Origin: Eubacterium_B sp034180045
Lineage (GTDB): Bacteria > Bacillota > Clostridia > Peptostreptococcales > Anaerovoracaceae
Direction of reading: 5' to 3'
Length of the DNA: 64,000 nucleotides
NCBI GenBank assembly: GCA_034180045.1
Contig: JAXFOY010000010.1
Location: 1-64,000 of the forward strand
The notes beneath the pieces were generated by a model, which was given only the letters and a program-made list of their open reading frames with translations, ran no database searches and was not told the DNA's origin. Made by a program: the position numbers and the translations under genes. Of the stretch, positions 1 to 7,733 are shown in pieces; the first letter of the stretch is position 1, and each line of letters begins with the position of its first letter.

Positions 1-63
1 TGAAAACTAATTCTAAGGAAGATATACCACATTTTAACGTTGAAATTTGAATGTGTTTAGAAG

Positions 64-173
64 TTTTTATCAACACTTTTTGTCCACCCTTAATCTTCTT
101 TCAAAAAAGATTAAATCGCCATACACATTGGAAGTTCAATGCATATGGCGATTTTTATCAACACTTTTTGTCC
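64..173. repeat. 22-bp direct repeat flanking a hairpin
   Basis: The string TTTTTATCAACACTTTTTGTCC occurs at 64-85 and, identically, at 152-173. The two copies enclose the inverted repeat at 113-154. No coding sequence is apparent in 1-206. The arrangement could be the residue of a small insertion or miniature element, or a duplicated terminator tail. I do not recognise the family and no further copy is apparent in the window. Confidence 0.55.
113..156. terminator. Bidirectional intrinsic terminator downstream of serA
   Basis: AAATCGCCATA (113-123) pairs perfectly with TATGGCGATTT (144-154), and an inner CATTG/CAATG pairing extends the stem. A T-run follows on the plus strand (152-156). Read on the minus strand the stem is followed by TTTAATCTTTTTT. 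It can therefore stop serA transcription from the right and any gene arriving from left of the window. Confidence 0.7.
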
Positions 174-206
174 TATAGCCCGCGTTTTGTTTGTGAAGAG
201 AATAAA

Positions 207-1370
207 TCAATCCCGTGTGAGGACTCGTACCCGAACAACTCCTTCAACTTTTGGCACCTCTGTTATCTCGTCATCCGTGTCTAAGAGAGCGTAGCCGTAA
301 TCTCCGCGAGTCGCACCTGCTATTGCTGTTACATTTTTGTCGGCAAACATGGCAGCCGCAAGCTTTAGCGGGTTGGGTTCACCTTTTGTTATGACTGCAA
401 CGCGGGTATGCTTGCCTAAAGGTCCTAAATCAATTGTAGGGAAGTTTACTGAATTTCGGATATTACCGTTTTCGAGGTAATCCATAATTTCTTTTGCAGC
501 CATTATGGCGCAATTATCCTCTGCTTCAGATGTAGATGCACCGAGGTGAGGCATGCAGACTACATCATCTCTCCCTATTATTCCGTTTGTTGCAAAATCG
601 GTTACATATTTTGAAATACGCTTTTCATCTAAAAGCTCTATCATTGCGGATTCTTCAATCAGCTTATCTCGAGAGAAGTTAAGGAATACCGCTCCGGGCT
701 TGACATTTGAGAGCAGCTGTTTGTTGAACATGCCGTTTGTACTTGGAAGCGACGGAAGGTGCAAGCTTATGTAATCGCCTGCCGCCAGAGCTTCTTCAGC
801 CGTTTTGGAAATCTTTACGCTTGAGTGTAGGCGAACTGCCGAGTTGAGGCTGAGGAAAGGGTCAAACCCCACAACATTCATGCCAAGGTCTGCCGCTGCA
901 TTACACACGAGTATACCGATGGCTCCAAGGCCAAAGACTGAAATTGTCTTATTCATCAGTTCGCTTCCGGCAAATTTGCTCTTGCCTTTTTCGACTTCCT
1001 TGCTGATATTTTCACTTTTGCTTCCGGCAAAAGCGTTAGTCCAAGCTATTGCCTTGTCAAGATTACGAGCTGACAGAATCAGTGCACCGATAACAAGTTC
1101 TTTAACAGCATTAGCATTTGCGCCCGGAGTATTAAACACGACTATACCTTTGTCCGCACAGGCGTCCAGCGGAATATTGTTGACGCCTGCGCCCGCCCTT
1201 GCAATGGCAAGGAGCGAGCTGTCAAAGTCCATGTCGTGCATACTTTGACTGCGGACAAGAACGCCTGACGCTCCGTTGATTCCGTCTGAACCGTCCAAAA
1301 TCTCATAAGCGTCCGTGAAGCGTGCAAGTCCCACCGGAGAAATTTTGTTCAAGGTTGAAATTCTATACAT
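207..1370 (-). CDS. serA: D-3-phosphoglycerate dehydrogenase
   Basis: First step of serine synthesis: NAD-dependent oxidation of 3-phosphoglycerate to 3-phosphohydroxypyruvate, in the cytoplasm. The 387-residue protein has the D-2-hydroxyacid dehydrogenase layout: an N-terminal substrate-binding part, a Rossmann segment (VFGLGAIG, about residue 145), the catalytic-Arg region (NFSRDKLIEE), the His motif PHLGAST, and a short C-terminal ACT-like regulatory tail. This is the short clostridial form without the long intervening domain. Oddity: the stretch that normally carries the catalytic Glu (DFPxPE-like) reads DFATNG. An AGGAGG six bases upstream supports the start at 1370. It is divergent from serC with a shared 149-bp promoter region, so the two are probably co-regulated. 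Confidence 0.93.
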   Translation of the reverse strand: MYRISTLNKISPVGLARFTDAYEILDGSDGINGASGVLVRSQSMHDMDFDSSLLAIARAGAGVNNIPLDACADKGIVVFNTPGANANAVKELVIGALILSARNLDKAIAWTNAFAGSKSENISKEVEKGKSKFAGSELMNKTISVFGLGAIGILVCNAAADLGMNVVGFDPFLSLNSAVRLHSSVKISKTAEEALAAGDYISLHLPSLPSTNGMFNKQLLSNVKPGAVFLNFSRDKLIEESAMIELLDEKRISKYVTDFATNGIIGRDDVVCMPHLGASTSEAEDNCAIMAAKEIMDYLENGNIRNSVNFPTIDLGPLGKHTRVAVITKGEPNPLKLAAAMFADKNVTAIAGATRGDYGYALLDTDDEITEVPKVEGVVRVRVLTRD

Positions 1371-1454
1371 TTTTGCCTCCTGATATGTGTATATCTGCCT
1401 GATTTACAGGTGTTTTGCAATAAACAAAATCGTTAAAAGAATTATATCACTTGA

Positions 1455-1483
1455 TTGCACAGCTTTCAATATAGTGATAAAAT
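1455..1483 (+). promoter_or_regulatory. Sigma-A-type promoter of serC-apgM
   Basis: A -35 TTGCAC (1455-1460) and -10 TAAAAT (1478-1483) are separated by 17 bp. The spacing and the 37-bp distance to the serC start fit a housekeeping promoter. CACTTG (1448-1453) and CAAGTG (1486-1491) bracket the promoter as an inverted repeat and could be an operator. Confidence 0.6.
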
Positions 1484-1519
1484 AGCAAGTGAACTATAGC
1501 TATTTTTAAGGAGAGCTTA

Positions 1520-2611
1520 ATGATGAATAAAAGAGTTTTTAATTTTTCCGCAGGTCCGTCGGTCCTGCCTCTTGAAGTTATGGAAGAAGCGGCAAAAAAC
1601 CTAACGAATTATAACGGTTGCGGTCAGTCCGTTATGGAGATGAGCCATAGATCCAAGGACTTTCAACAAATTATTGATGATGCCGAGAGCAATTTAAGAA
1701 AGCTCATGAACATTCCTGACAACTACAAGGTTCTATTTATTCAGGGGGGCGGCACTTTGCAGTTCTCAATGGTTCCGATCAATCTACTGCGAAACTCGAA
1801 AAAAGCGGACTATATAGTCACGGGCAACTGGGCGAAAAAAGCAGCTGAAGAAGCGGCGAAGTTTGGCGATATCAAAGTGATTGCAAGTTCAGAAGACGAA
1901 AACTTTACATATATTCCAAAGATAGAAAAAACAGATATAAGGGAAGATGCGGATTATGTATATATCTGCACAAACAACACGATATTCGGCTCACACTTCC
2001 CATATGTTCCGGAGACCGGAGATATACCTCTTGTTGCGGATATGTCAAGCTGCATTCTTTCAGAAGAGGTGGATGTAACAAAATACGGACTTATTTATGC
2101 GGGCGCACAGAAAAACATAGCGCCGGCGGGGGTTACTATAGTAATAATCAGAGAGGATTTAATAGGCTTTGCACCTGAGAATACGCCTATATATCTCGAC
2201 TACAAAATCCACGCGGATAAAGGGTCAATGTACAATACACCTCCTTGCTTCCCTATTTATATTGCAGGGGAAGTATTCAAATATTTGGATGAGCTCGGGG
2301 GAATTAAGGCAATAAACAAAATAAATATAGATAAGGCAAATATGCTCTACGATTATATAGACGGAAGCGAATTTTATAAGGCTCCCGTGCGAAAAGAGGA
2401 TCGTTCTCTTATGAATGTTGTCTTTGTTACGGGAGACGAAACACTCGATAAGAAATTCATTGCAGAAGCTAAAGACAGAGGGATGATTAACCTGGCAGGT
2501 CATAGAATTTTAGGCGGAATGCGTGCCAGCATATACAATGCAATGCCGGTGGAAGGTATTGAAACTCTAATAAAGTTTATGAAAGAGTTCAAGGAGGCAA
2601 ACCAGATATGA
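1520..2611 (+). CDS. serC: Phosphoserine aminotransferase
   Basis: Second step of serine synthesis: PLP-dependent transamination of 3-phosphohydroxypyruvate with glutamate to give O-phosphoserine; the family also acts in pyridoxal phosphate synthesis. The 363-residue length is typical. The N-terminal FNFSAGPSVLP signature, the GGGTLQF phosphate-binding region (about residue 76), and the YAGAQKNIAPAG motif carrying the PLP-binding Lys (about residue 197) are all visible. AAGGAGAG lies upstream of the start; the Met-Met start could begin at either codon. It overlaps apgM by the 4-bp ATGA, so the two are translationally coupled. No serB-type phosphoserine phosphatase is present in the window. 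Confidence 0.96.
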   Translation: MMNKRVFNFSAGPSVLPLEVMEEAAKNLTNYNGCGQSVMEMSHRSKDFQQIIDDAESNLRKLMNIPDNYKVLFIQGGGTLQFSMVPINLLRNSKKADYIVTGNWAKKAAEEAAKFGDIKVIASSEDENFTYIPKIEKTDIREDADYVYICTNNTIFGSHFPYVPETGDIPLVADMSSCILSEEVDVTKYGLIYAGAQKNIAPAGVTIVIIREDLIGFAPENTPIYLDYKIHADKGSMYNTPPCFPIYIAGEVFKYLDELGGIKAINKINIDKANMLYDYIDGSEFYKAPVRKEDRSLMNVVFVTGDETLDKKFIAEAKDRGMINLAGHRILGGMRASIYNAMPVEGIETLIKFMKEFKEANQI

Positions 2612-3831
2612 AATATCTAATCGTAGTACCCGACGGTTCAGCCGACGATGAAGTAGCCTCGTTGGGCGGGAAGACACCGCTTGAGGTTTCAAACATACCT
2701 AATATTAATGAATTGGCGCAAAAATCAATAGTGGGAATGGTGAGAACCATCCCGCCGGGAATAGCTCCGGGAAGTGACGCCGCAAATTTGGGTCTTATGG
2801 GATATGATGCAAGAACAGATCTTGCGGGCAGATCTCCGCTTGAGGTTATCAGTATAGGAATAGAGATGGAGCCGAGTGACGTGGCATTCCGCGCTAACTT
2901 TATTACCGTCAAAGGTGACTGTAAATATGAGGACATGACAATAATCAATCATGATGCCGGCTGCATTTCATCAGAGGAGTCGGATAAGCTTATCAGAGCA
3001 CTTAATGAGGAGTTCGAATCTGAAAGAATAAAATATTATACAGGTACACAATATAGACATTGTTTGCTGGTGCATGGAGGCAGAACCGATTACGTTACGG
3101 TACCGCCACACGATCACTTAGATAAGAGAGTGGGGGATTGGTTGCCGCAAGGTGAGGATGCGGACTTCTTAATCGATATGATGAGAAGAAGTTACGATAT
3201 AATGAATGAGCATCCCGTAAACCGGAGGAGAAGAGAGCAGGGGATGCCGCCTGCAAATTCGCTTTGGATTTGGGGACAGGGGAAGAGACCTAATCTTATG
3301 GATTTCGGTGAAAAATACGGCGTAAAAGGAAGCGTTATCAGCGCCATAGACCTCATCAGAGGAATCGCTATGTACGCCGGTCTGGGAACCGTTATCGTTC
3401 CCGGTGCGACAGGGAGTCTTGATACGAACTACGAAGGTAAGGCGGAGGCCGCACTTAATCTGTTCGATAGTGGAAACGACTTTGTTTACGTGCATGTGGA
3501 GGGACCTGATGAGTCTTCACATGCGGGATCTTTAGAAGATAAAATTAAATGCATAGAAAATATAGATTCAAGAATTGTCAAACCTATAGTTGAGGGACTG
3601 AGAGAAAGAGGTGAGGAATTTAGAGTTCTGATTGCACCCGATCACAGAACCCCTCTAGCTATACGTACACATTCAAGCGATCCCGTTCCTTTTGTTCTCT
3701 ACGACAGCAGACATGAACTTAAAAGGGATGAAAGCAAGGCTTTTAATGAGCATTCTGCGGCAGCTACCGGAGTTTATGTAGATGAAGCATTCAAGCTTAC
3801 CGATATTTTCTTTGAAAAAAGAAGTCTTTAA
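2608..3831 (+). CDS. apgM: Cofactor-independent phosphoglycerate mutase (archaeal ApgM type)
   Basis: Alkaline-phosphatase-superfamily metalloenzyme interconverting 2- and 3-phosphoglycerate. The 407 residues show the N-terminal metal-ligand motif VVPDGSADDE, the catalytic Ser region PGSDAANLGLMGYDA (around residue 55), and C-terminal metal ligands HVEGPDESSHAG and APDHRTP. This is the short archaeal type, not the 510-residue bacterial GpmI. Close relatives in Clostridia are sometimes annotated as a proposed homoserine kinase when they sit beside threonine genes. Here the 4-bp overlap with serC and the neighbouring serA favour a role supplying 3-phosphoglycerate for serine. The assignment between the two sub-families is inference. 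Confidence 0.85.
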   Translation: MKYLIVVPDGSADDEVASLGGKTPLEVSNIPNINELAQKSIVGMVRTIPPGIAPGSDAANLGLMGYDARTDLAGRSPLEVISIGIEMEPSDVAFRANFITVKGDCKYEDMTIINHDAGCISSEESDKLIRALNEEFESERIKYYTGTQYRHCLLVHGGRTDYVTVPPHDHLDKRVGDWLPQGEDADFLIDMMRRSYDIMNEHPVNRRRREQGMPPANSLWIWGQGKRPNLMDFGEKYGVKGSVISAIDLIRGIAMYAGLGTVIVPGATGSLDTNYEGKAEAALNLFDSGNDFVYVHVEGPDESSHAGSLEDKIKCIENIDSRIVKPIVEGLRERGEEFRVLIAPDHRTPLAIRTHSSDPVPFVLYDSRHELKRDESKAFNEHSAAATGVYVDEAFKLTDIFFEKRSL

Positions 3832-3928
3832 CTTGGAAGCATTTTGAAGCATTTTGAAAACGGATATTATGCCCATGTATCTTTAGAACGACGGTTTCAT
3901 GTTTTTTATAACTTATTTGAGGGAGAAG

Positions 3929-5437
3929 ATGTTAAAGAAAAAATTTGCCTGTATTTTAATAATCTTGATGCTGTGCGTTTCGCAGATATATATATATGCG
4001 GAGGATGAAGTGCAGCCTGAACCGTCACTAGGTAACGGACAAGAACTTCAGGAAGAAGCTTCGCCTTTGAATGAGCAGGAAGCCGAAGTGACCGAAAGCA
4101 ACACTTCGGGAGAGACACCTGCGGAAGCTGAGCCGAAACAGGAAACAAAGACGGAAGCCGAGACTGAAGACGACGGAAAGGTTAAGCTTGAAAAAAACGG
4201 CAAACCTGTATTAAAATCGGGCTCGGCAATCATATATTGTAAAAATACGGGAGAAATAGTATTTTCAAAATCTGAGGAGAAAAAGTTTGCGCCTTACAGT
4301 ATAACCAAGCTTATGACTGCCCTTCTTGCAGCACAAAAACTGTCTCTCGACGATAAATTAACCATTTCTGCCGCTGCGGCGGCAGCCAGCAACAAAGAGA
4401 AAGGTATTGAACTGAAAGAAGGTGAGATTTTAACAGCCGAACAGCTTCTTTACGCTACGCTGGTGATGTCTGATAACGGCGCCGCATATGCATTAGGAGA
4501 AGCAATATCGGGTACGATGCCTGAATTCATAAATTTGATGAATGAAACCGCTAAAAATATAGGGTGCAATAATACTCTATTCGCTACGCCGAACGGGCTT
4601 ATCGACGATGTTGCGGCAGAGCATACCACAGCTTCCGATCTTCTCGAAATTTCCAAGGTCGCTTTTTCAAACAAGACAGTGCTTAAAATTTGCGGAACTC
4701 TAAAGTACGAAATCCCTAAGACGGAGATGAGTAAAGCCCGTAAGATGGAAAACAGCAATAAGCTTTTGGCAAAGAAAAACTCAGGTTACATTTCAGGTAA
4801 AGTAGGTTATTGGAGCGATAACAAGACTACGATTACTATGGCTTATAAGAAAAACGGACTTGAGCTTATAATGGTTGTTTTGGGAAGCGGCAAGAATACA
4901 AGATATACTCTTTGTGAGAAAATGGTGGACTATGCAATTTCGAGCATAAAGGGTATAAGTGTTGTTTCTAAGGGTGAAATCCTTGGAAAAGCAAGAGTGA
5001 AGCACGGGGTGAAGACCAGAGTTGATGTCGAATCAGCGACAGAGGCTATGGCATATCTTCCGGCACAAGGCTCAAAGGATTTAATAAGAACCGAAACGGT
5101 AATAAAAAGTGATATAGAGGCGCCCGTAAAAAAGGGCGATGTGATGGGCAGTTATCGAATTTATGTTTCAGATGAACTTGTAAATGAGGTGGAACTTATT
5201 TCCGTAGAGTCTGTCGGAATCGGCTGGTTTCCTTCGTATATCGGTATTTCAAATAGAGCAACGGTTTTTATCCTCATAGGGGTAAGCCTTGTAGTTTTGC
5301 TTTTGTTTGTCAGACTTATAAACAAGGCGAGAACAAGACGCCTAAAAAAGAGACTGCGTAAGGAACAGATAAGGCAAAAAGCGATGGAAGAGCTTATGAG
5401 AGAACACGAGCAAATATATAGATATAAGCGCAGATAA
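3929..5437 (+). CDS. Serine-type D-Ala-D-Ala carboxypeptidase (DacF/PBP5 type)
   Basis: Exported low-molecular-weight penicillin-binding protein that trims the terminal D-Ala of peptidoglycan stem peptides. An ATG at 3899 is also in frame, but GAGGGAG precedes the ATG at 3929 and that start begins a clean signal peptide (MLKKKFACILIILMLCV). A roughly 70-residue acidic Glu/Thr-rich linker follows, then the peptidase S11 domain with SxxK as SITK and SxN as SDN. The third box reads SGKVGYW, so the usual KTG is KVG. A C-terminal beta domain, one membrane helix (ATVFILIGVSLVVLLLFV) and a highly basic cytoplasmic tail follow. Anchoring by a transmembrane helix with a long basic tail replaces the amphipathic anchor of classical PBP5. 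It is 12 bp from uvrC. Confidence 0.88.
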   Translation: MLKKKFACILIILMLCVSQIYIYAEDEVQPEPSLGNGQELQEEASPLNEQEAEVTESNTSGETPAEAEPKQETKTEAETEDDGKVKLEKNGKPVLKSGSAIIYCKNTGEIVFSKSEEKKFAPYSITKLMTALLAAQKLSLDDKLTISAAAAAASNKEKGIELKEGEILTAEQLLYATLVMSDNGAAYALGEAISGTMPEFINLMNETAKNIGCNNTLFATPNGLIDDVAAEHTTASDLLEISKVAFSNKTVLKICGTLKYEIPKTEMSKARKMENSNKLLAKKNSGYISGKVGYWSDNKTTITMAYKKNGLELIMVVLGSGKNTRYTLCEKMVDYAISSIKGISVVSKGEILGKARVKHGVKTRVDVESATEAMAYLPAQGSKDLIRTETVIKSDIEAPVKKGDVMGSYRIYVSDELVNEVELISVESVGIGWFPSYIGISNRATVFILIGVSLVVLLLFVRLINKARTRRLKKRLRKEQIRQKAMEELMREHEQIYRYKRR

Positions 5438-5448
5438 AGGCAATTTTA

Positions 5449-7299
5449 ATGTTTAATATCAAAGAAAATCTAAAAAAACTCCCGGACAAACCGGGAGTTT
5501 ATATACATAAGGATAAATTAGGGCAAGTAATTTATGTAGGCAAGGCGGTTTCATTGAAAAACAGGGTGCGCCAATATTTTCAAAGCTATGGAAAATCTAC
5601 GGCAAAGCTTAGGGCCTTGACGGATAATATAGCGGAATTTGAATATATTACCTGCGCAACAGAGATGGAAGCTCTTATTTTGGAGTGCAATCTGATAAAA
5701 AAATACATGCCTAAGTATAACGTCCTTTTGCGTGATGATAAAACATATCCGTATATCGTCGTGACTCTTAACGAGAAGTTTCCAAGAGTCATGAAGACGA
5801 GGATTCTGAAAAAGGACGGAAACAGATATTTCGGACCGTACAGCGATGTGGGCGCAGTTAATCTCATGGTGGAATTGTTAAACAATACCTATGGGCTTAA
5901 GCGTTGTACTGCACTTGATTTTCCGGCAGGTTTCAGACCATGCCTGAATTTTCATATAGAGCAGTGTAAAGGCATATGCACAGGCAAAGTTGGTGCAGCC
6001 GATTATCAAAAAGCTGTAGATGAGATAATAGAATTTTTATCAGGAAAGAAAGAAAAGCTTATAGAAAATCTAAAGAACAAAATGCAGCTGGCATCAGAGG
6101 AACTAAGATTTGAAGATGCGGCAAAATATCGCGATGCCATAGCTGCGGCTACGGAGCTTTCGGAAACACAGCGTGTAAGCATGGTGGGTTCTAAGGATTT
6201 AGATGTGGTTCTTCCTGTTAGCGATTTGGAAAATTACTTTGTTGCATTATTTACGGTAAGAGACGGAAAACTTGTAGGTAGAGAGACATTCAGCATACAA
6301 GAGGGTATAAGCGATAAACGCAGCAAGGTTATTGCGGAGTTTCTAAAACAGTACTACAGCAGATGGGCTGATGTCCCGCGCGAAATAATTGTTGAGGAAC
6401 TTCCTGAAGATGTGGAACTGATAGAAAACTTTCTTTCTGAAGGCGGACACAAGGTTAAAATTTTGCTGCCTAAACGGGGAGAAAAACTGGATATTTTAAG
6501 ACTCGCTCAGAACGACAGGCTTGAGATGAGCAAAGTCATAGGTGAAAAGAGTCGAGCAAGTCAAGAGAAGCAAAACGCACTTAGAATGGAAATTAAATCT
6601 GCGTTGCTTGAAGGCTCGATAGACATAGAACCCGCAGGCAAGGTTTACCGCATAGAATCATATGATATTTCCAATACAAATGGAGTGGACTCAGTGGGGG
6701 CGATGGTTGTCTTTGAGGGAACAAATAAAATACGCAAAGATTATCGCAGATTTAAGATTAAGACCATAGAGGGACCTAATGATTACGGAAGCCTTCAGGA
6801 GATGATATACAGACGTTTTAGCAGAGCAAAAAAGGGTGACCCCGCATTTGCGACTTTGCCGGATTGCATATTTATGGATGGCGGAAGAGGGCAGGTCAGC
6901 GCAGCCAAAAAGGTACTTGATGCCTTGAGGCTTGATATTCCCGTGGTAGGGCTTGCCAAAGACGACGCTCACAGAACTAGGGCTATAGTATTTGAAGACG
7001 GTAAAGAAATCAGTCTAAAAGAGAGACCTCTTCTCTTTGCATACGCCGGAACGATTCAGGAAGAGGTGCATAGATTTGCAATTGAGTACCACAGAAATCT
7101 TCATGGTAAAAAGTCCATAAGCTCACTCTTAGATGAAATAAAGGGTATAGGTCCGAGAAGAAGAAATGCACTCTTAGCTCATTTCGGGTCAATTGACACA
7201 ATCAAAAATGCCGGTTTGGATGAGCTTTGCGAGGTAGAAGAGATGAGCAAAGCGGCGGCACAAAATGTAATAGATTTTTTCAAATCGACAAAGAGATAA
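5449..7299 (+). CDS. uvrC: Excinuclease ABC subunit C
   Basis: Nuclease of UvrABC nucleotide excision repair, making both incisions around UvrB-bound damage. The 616 residues match the family. In order: GIY-YIG endonuclease domain at the N-terminus (PGVYIHKDKLGQVIYVGKA), a UVR UvrB-binding motif near residues 205-235 (LRFEDAAKYRDAI), an RNase-H-like 3' nuclease half (ESYDISNTNGVDSVGAMV; FMDGGRGQVSAAK), and C-terminal helix-hairpin-helix motifs (IKGIGPRRRNALLAHFG). The start follows the carboxypeptidase gene closely with only a weak ribosome binding site, suggesting co-transcription. Confidence 0.97.
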   Translation: MFNIKENLKKLPDKPGVYIHKDKLGQVIYVGKAVSLKNRVRQYFQSYGKSTAKLRALTDNIAEFEYITCATEMEALILECNLIKKYMPKYNVLLRDDKTYPYIVVTLNEKFPRVMKTRILKKDGNRYFGPYSDVGAVNLMVELLNNTYGLKRCTALDFPAGFRPCLNFHIEQCKGICTGKVGAADYQKAVDEIIEFLSGKKEKLIENLKNKMQLASEELRFEDAAKYRDAIAAATELSETQRVSMVGSKDLDVVLPVSDLENYFVALFTVRDGKLVGRETFSIQEGISDKRSKVIAEFLKQYYSRWADVPREIIVEELPEDVELIENFLSEGGHKVKILLPKRGEKLDILRLAQNDRLEMSKVIGEKSRASQEKQNALRMEIKSALLEGSIDIEPAGKVYRIESYDISNTNGVDSVGAMVVFEGTNKIRKDYRRFKIKTIEGPNDYGSLQEMIYRRFSRAKKGDPAFATLPDCIFMDGGRGQVSAAKKVLDALRLDIPVVGLAKDDAHRTRAIVFEDGKEISLKERPLLFAYAGTIQEEVHRFAIEYHRNLHGKKSISSLLDEIKGIGPRRRNALLAHFGSIDTIKNAGLDELCEVEEMSKAAAQNVIDFFKSTKR

Positions 7300-7314
7300 T
7301 TTTGTAAATTACGG

Positions 7315-7343
7315 TTGCGCTATATCGGTTTTGGTGCTATAGT
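7315..7343 (+). promoter_or_regulatory. Promoter of the DUF1292 gene
   Basis: TTGCGC (7315-7320), 17-bp spacer and extended -10 TGC-TATAGT (7338-7343). A perfect 6-bp inverted repeat AGTGTC/GACACT (7352-7357/7363-7368) lies right at the expected 5' end of the transcript and may be an operator or a protective 5' hairpin. Confidence 0.6.
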
Positions 7344-7393
7344 AAACTGTAAGTGTCAATCGGACACTAATATGTTGATAATCGGAGGTAGAA

Positions 7394-7672
7394 ATGGCAG
7401 ATAAGAAACAGTCCGTTCAGGACGAAGCTGCAATCATCACATTGGAATTTGATGACGGCGAAGTTATTGAATGTGAAGAGATGGGGATTTTTGATTACGA
7501 CGGCAAGGACTATATTGCGCTTATACCGCTAGATGGTAGCGATGATGTATACATTTATGGATATAAGGAAGTCGGAGAAGACGAGTTTGAACTGCTCGAC
7601 ATTGAAGATGATGATTTGTTTGCCAAGGTAGTTGAAGAGTTCGATACCATAATGGATGCAGAGCAGGAATAA
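7394..7672 (+). CDS. DUF1292 family small acidic protein
   Basis: A 92-residue, strongly acidic protein with the DUF1292 (YrzB-like) pattern: a beta-rich core (ITLEFDDGEVIECEEMGIFDYDGKDYIALIPL) followed by DVYIYGYKE and an acidic tail. Members are widespread in Firmicutes, often near alaS/yqgF-type genes. No function is established that I can name. GGAGG upstream supports the start. It has its own promoter and an intrinsic terminator, so it is a single-gene unit. Confidence 0.85.
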   Translation: MADKKQSVQDEAAIITLEFDDGEVIECEEMGIFDYDGKDYIALIPLDGSDDVYIYGYKEVGEDEFELLDIEDDDLFAKVVEEFDTIMDAEQE

Positions 7673-7686
7673 TTAATACTGAAGAT

Positions 7687-7719
7687 AGGCCTCATCACAT
7701 GATGGGGTCTCTTTATTTT
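7687..7719 (+). terminator. Intrinsic terminator after the DUF1292 gene
   Basis: AGGCCTCATC (7687-7696), loop ACAT, GATGGGGTCT (7701-7710), ten base pairs including two G-U, then CTTTATTTT. It ends just before the flavoprotein gene. Confidence 0.7.
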
Positions 7720-7733
7720 GAAGGGAAGAGAAG

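Noticed and set aside
64..173. CRISPR array
   Set aside because: Only two repeats, and the spacer is itself a hairpin; no cas genes anywhere in the window.
805..1248. Plus-strand 147-codon frame inside serA
   Set aside because: Antisense shadow of serA with Ala/Ser/Leu-rich low-information translation and no ribosome binding site.
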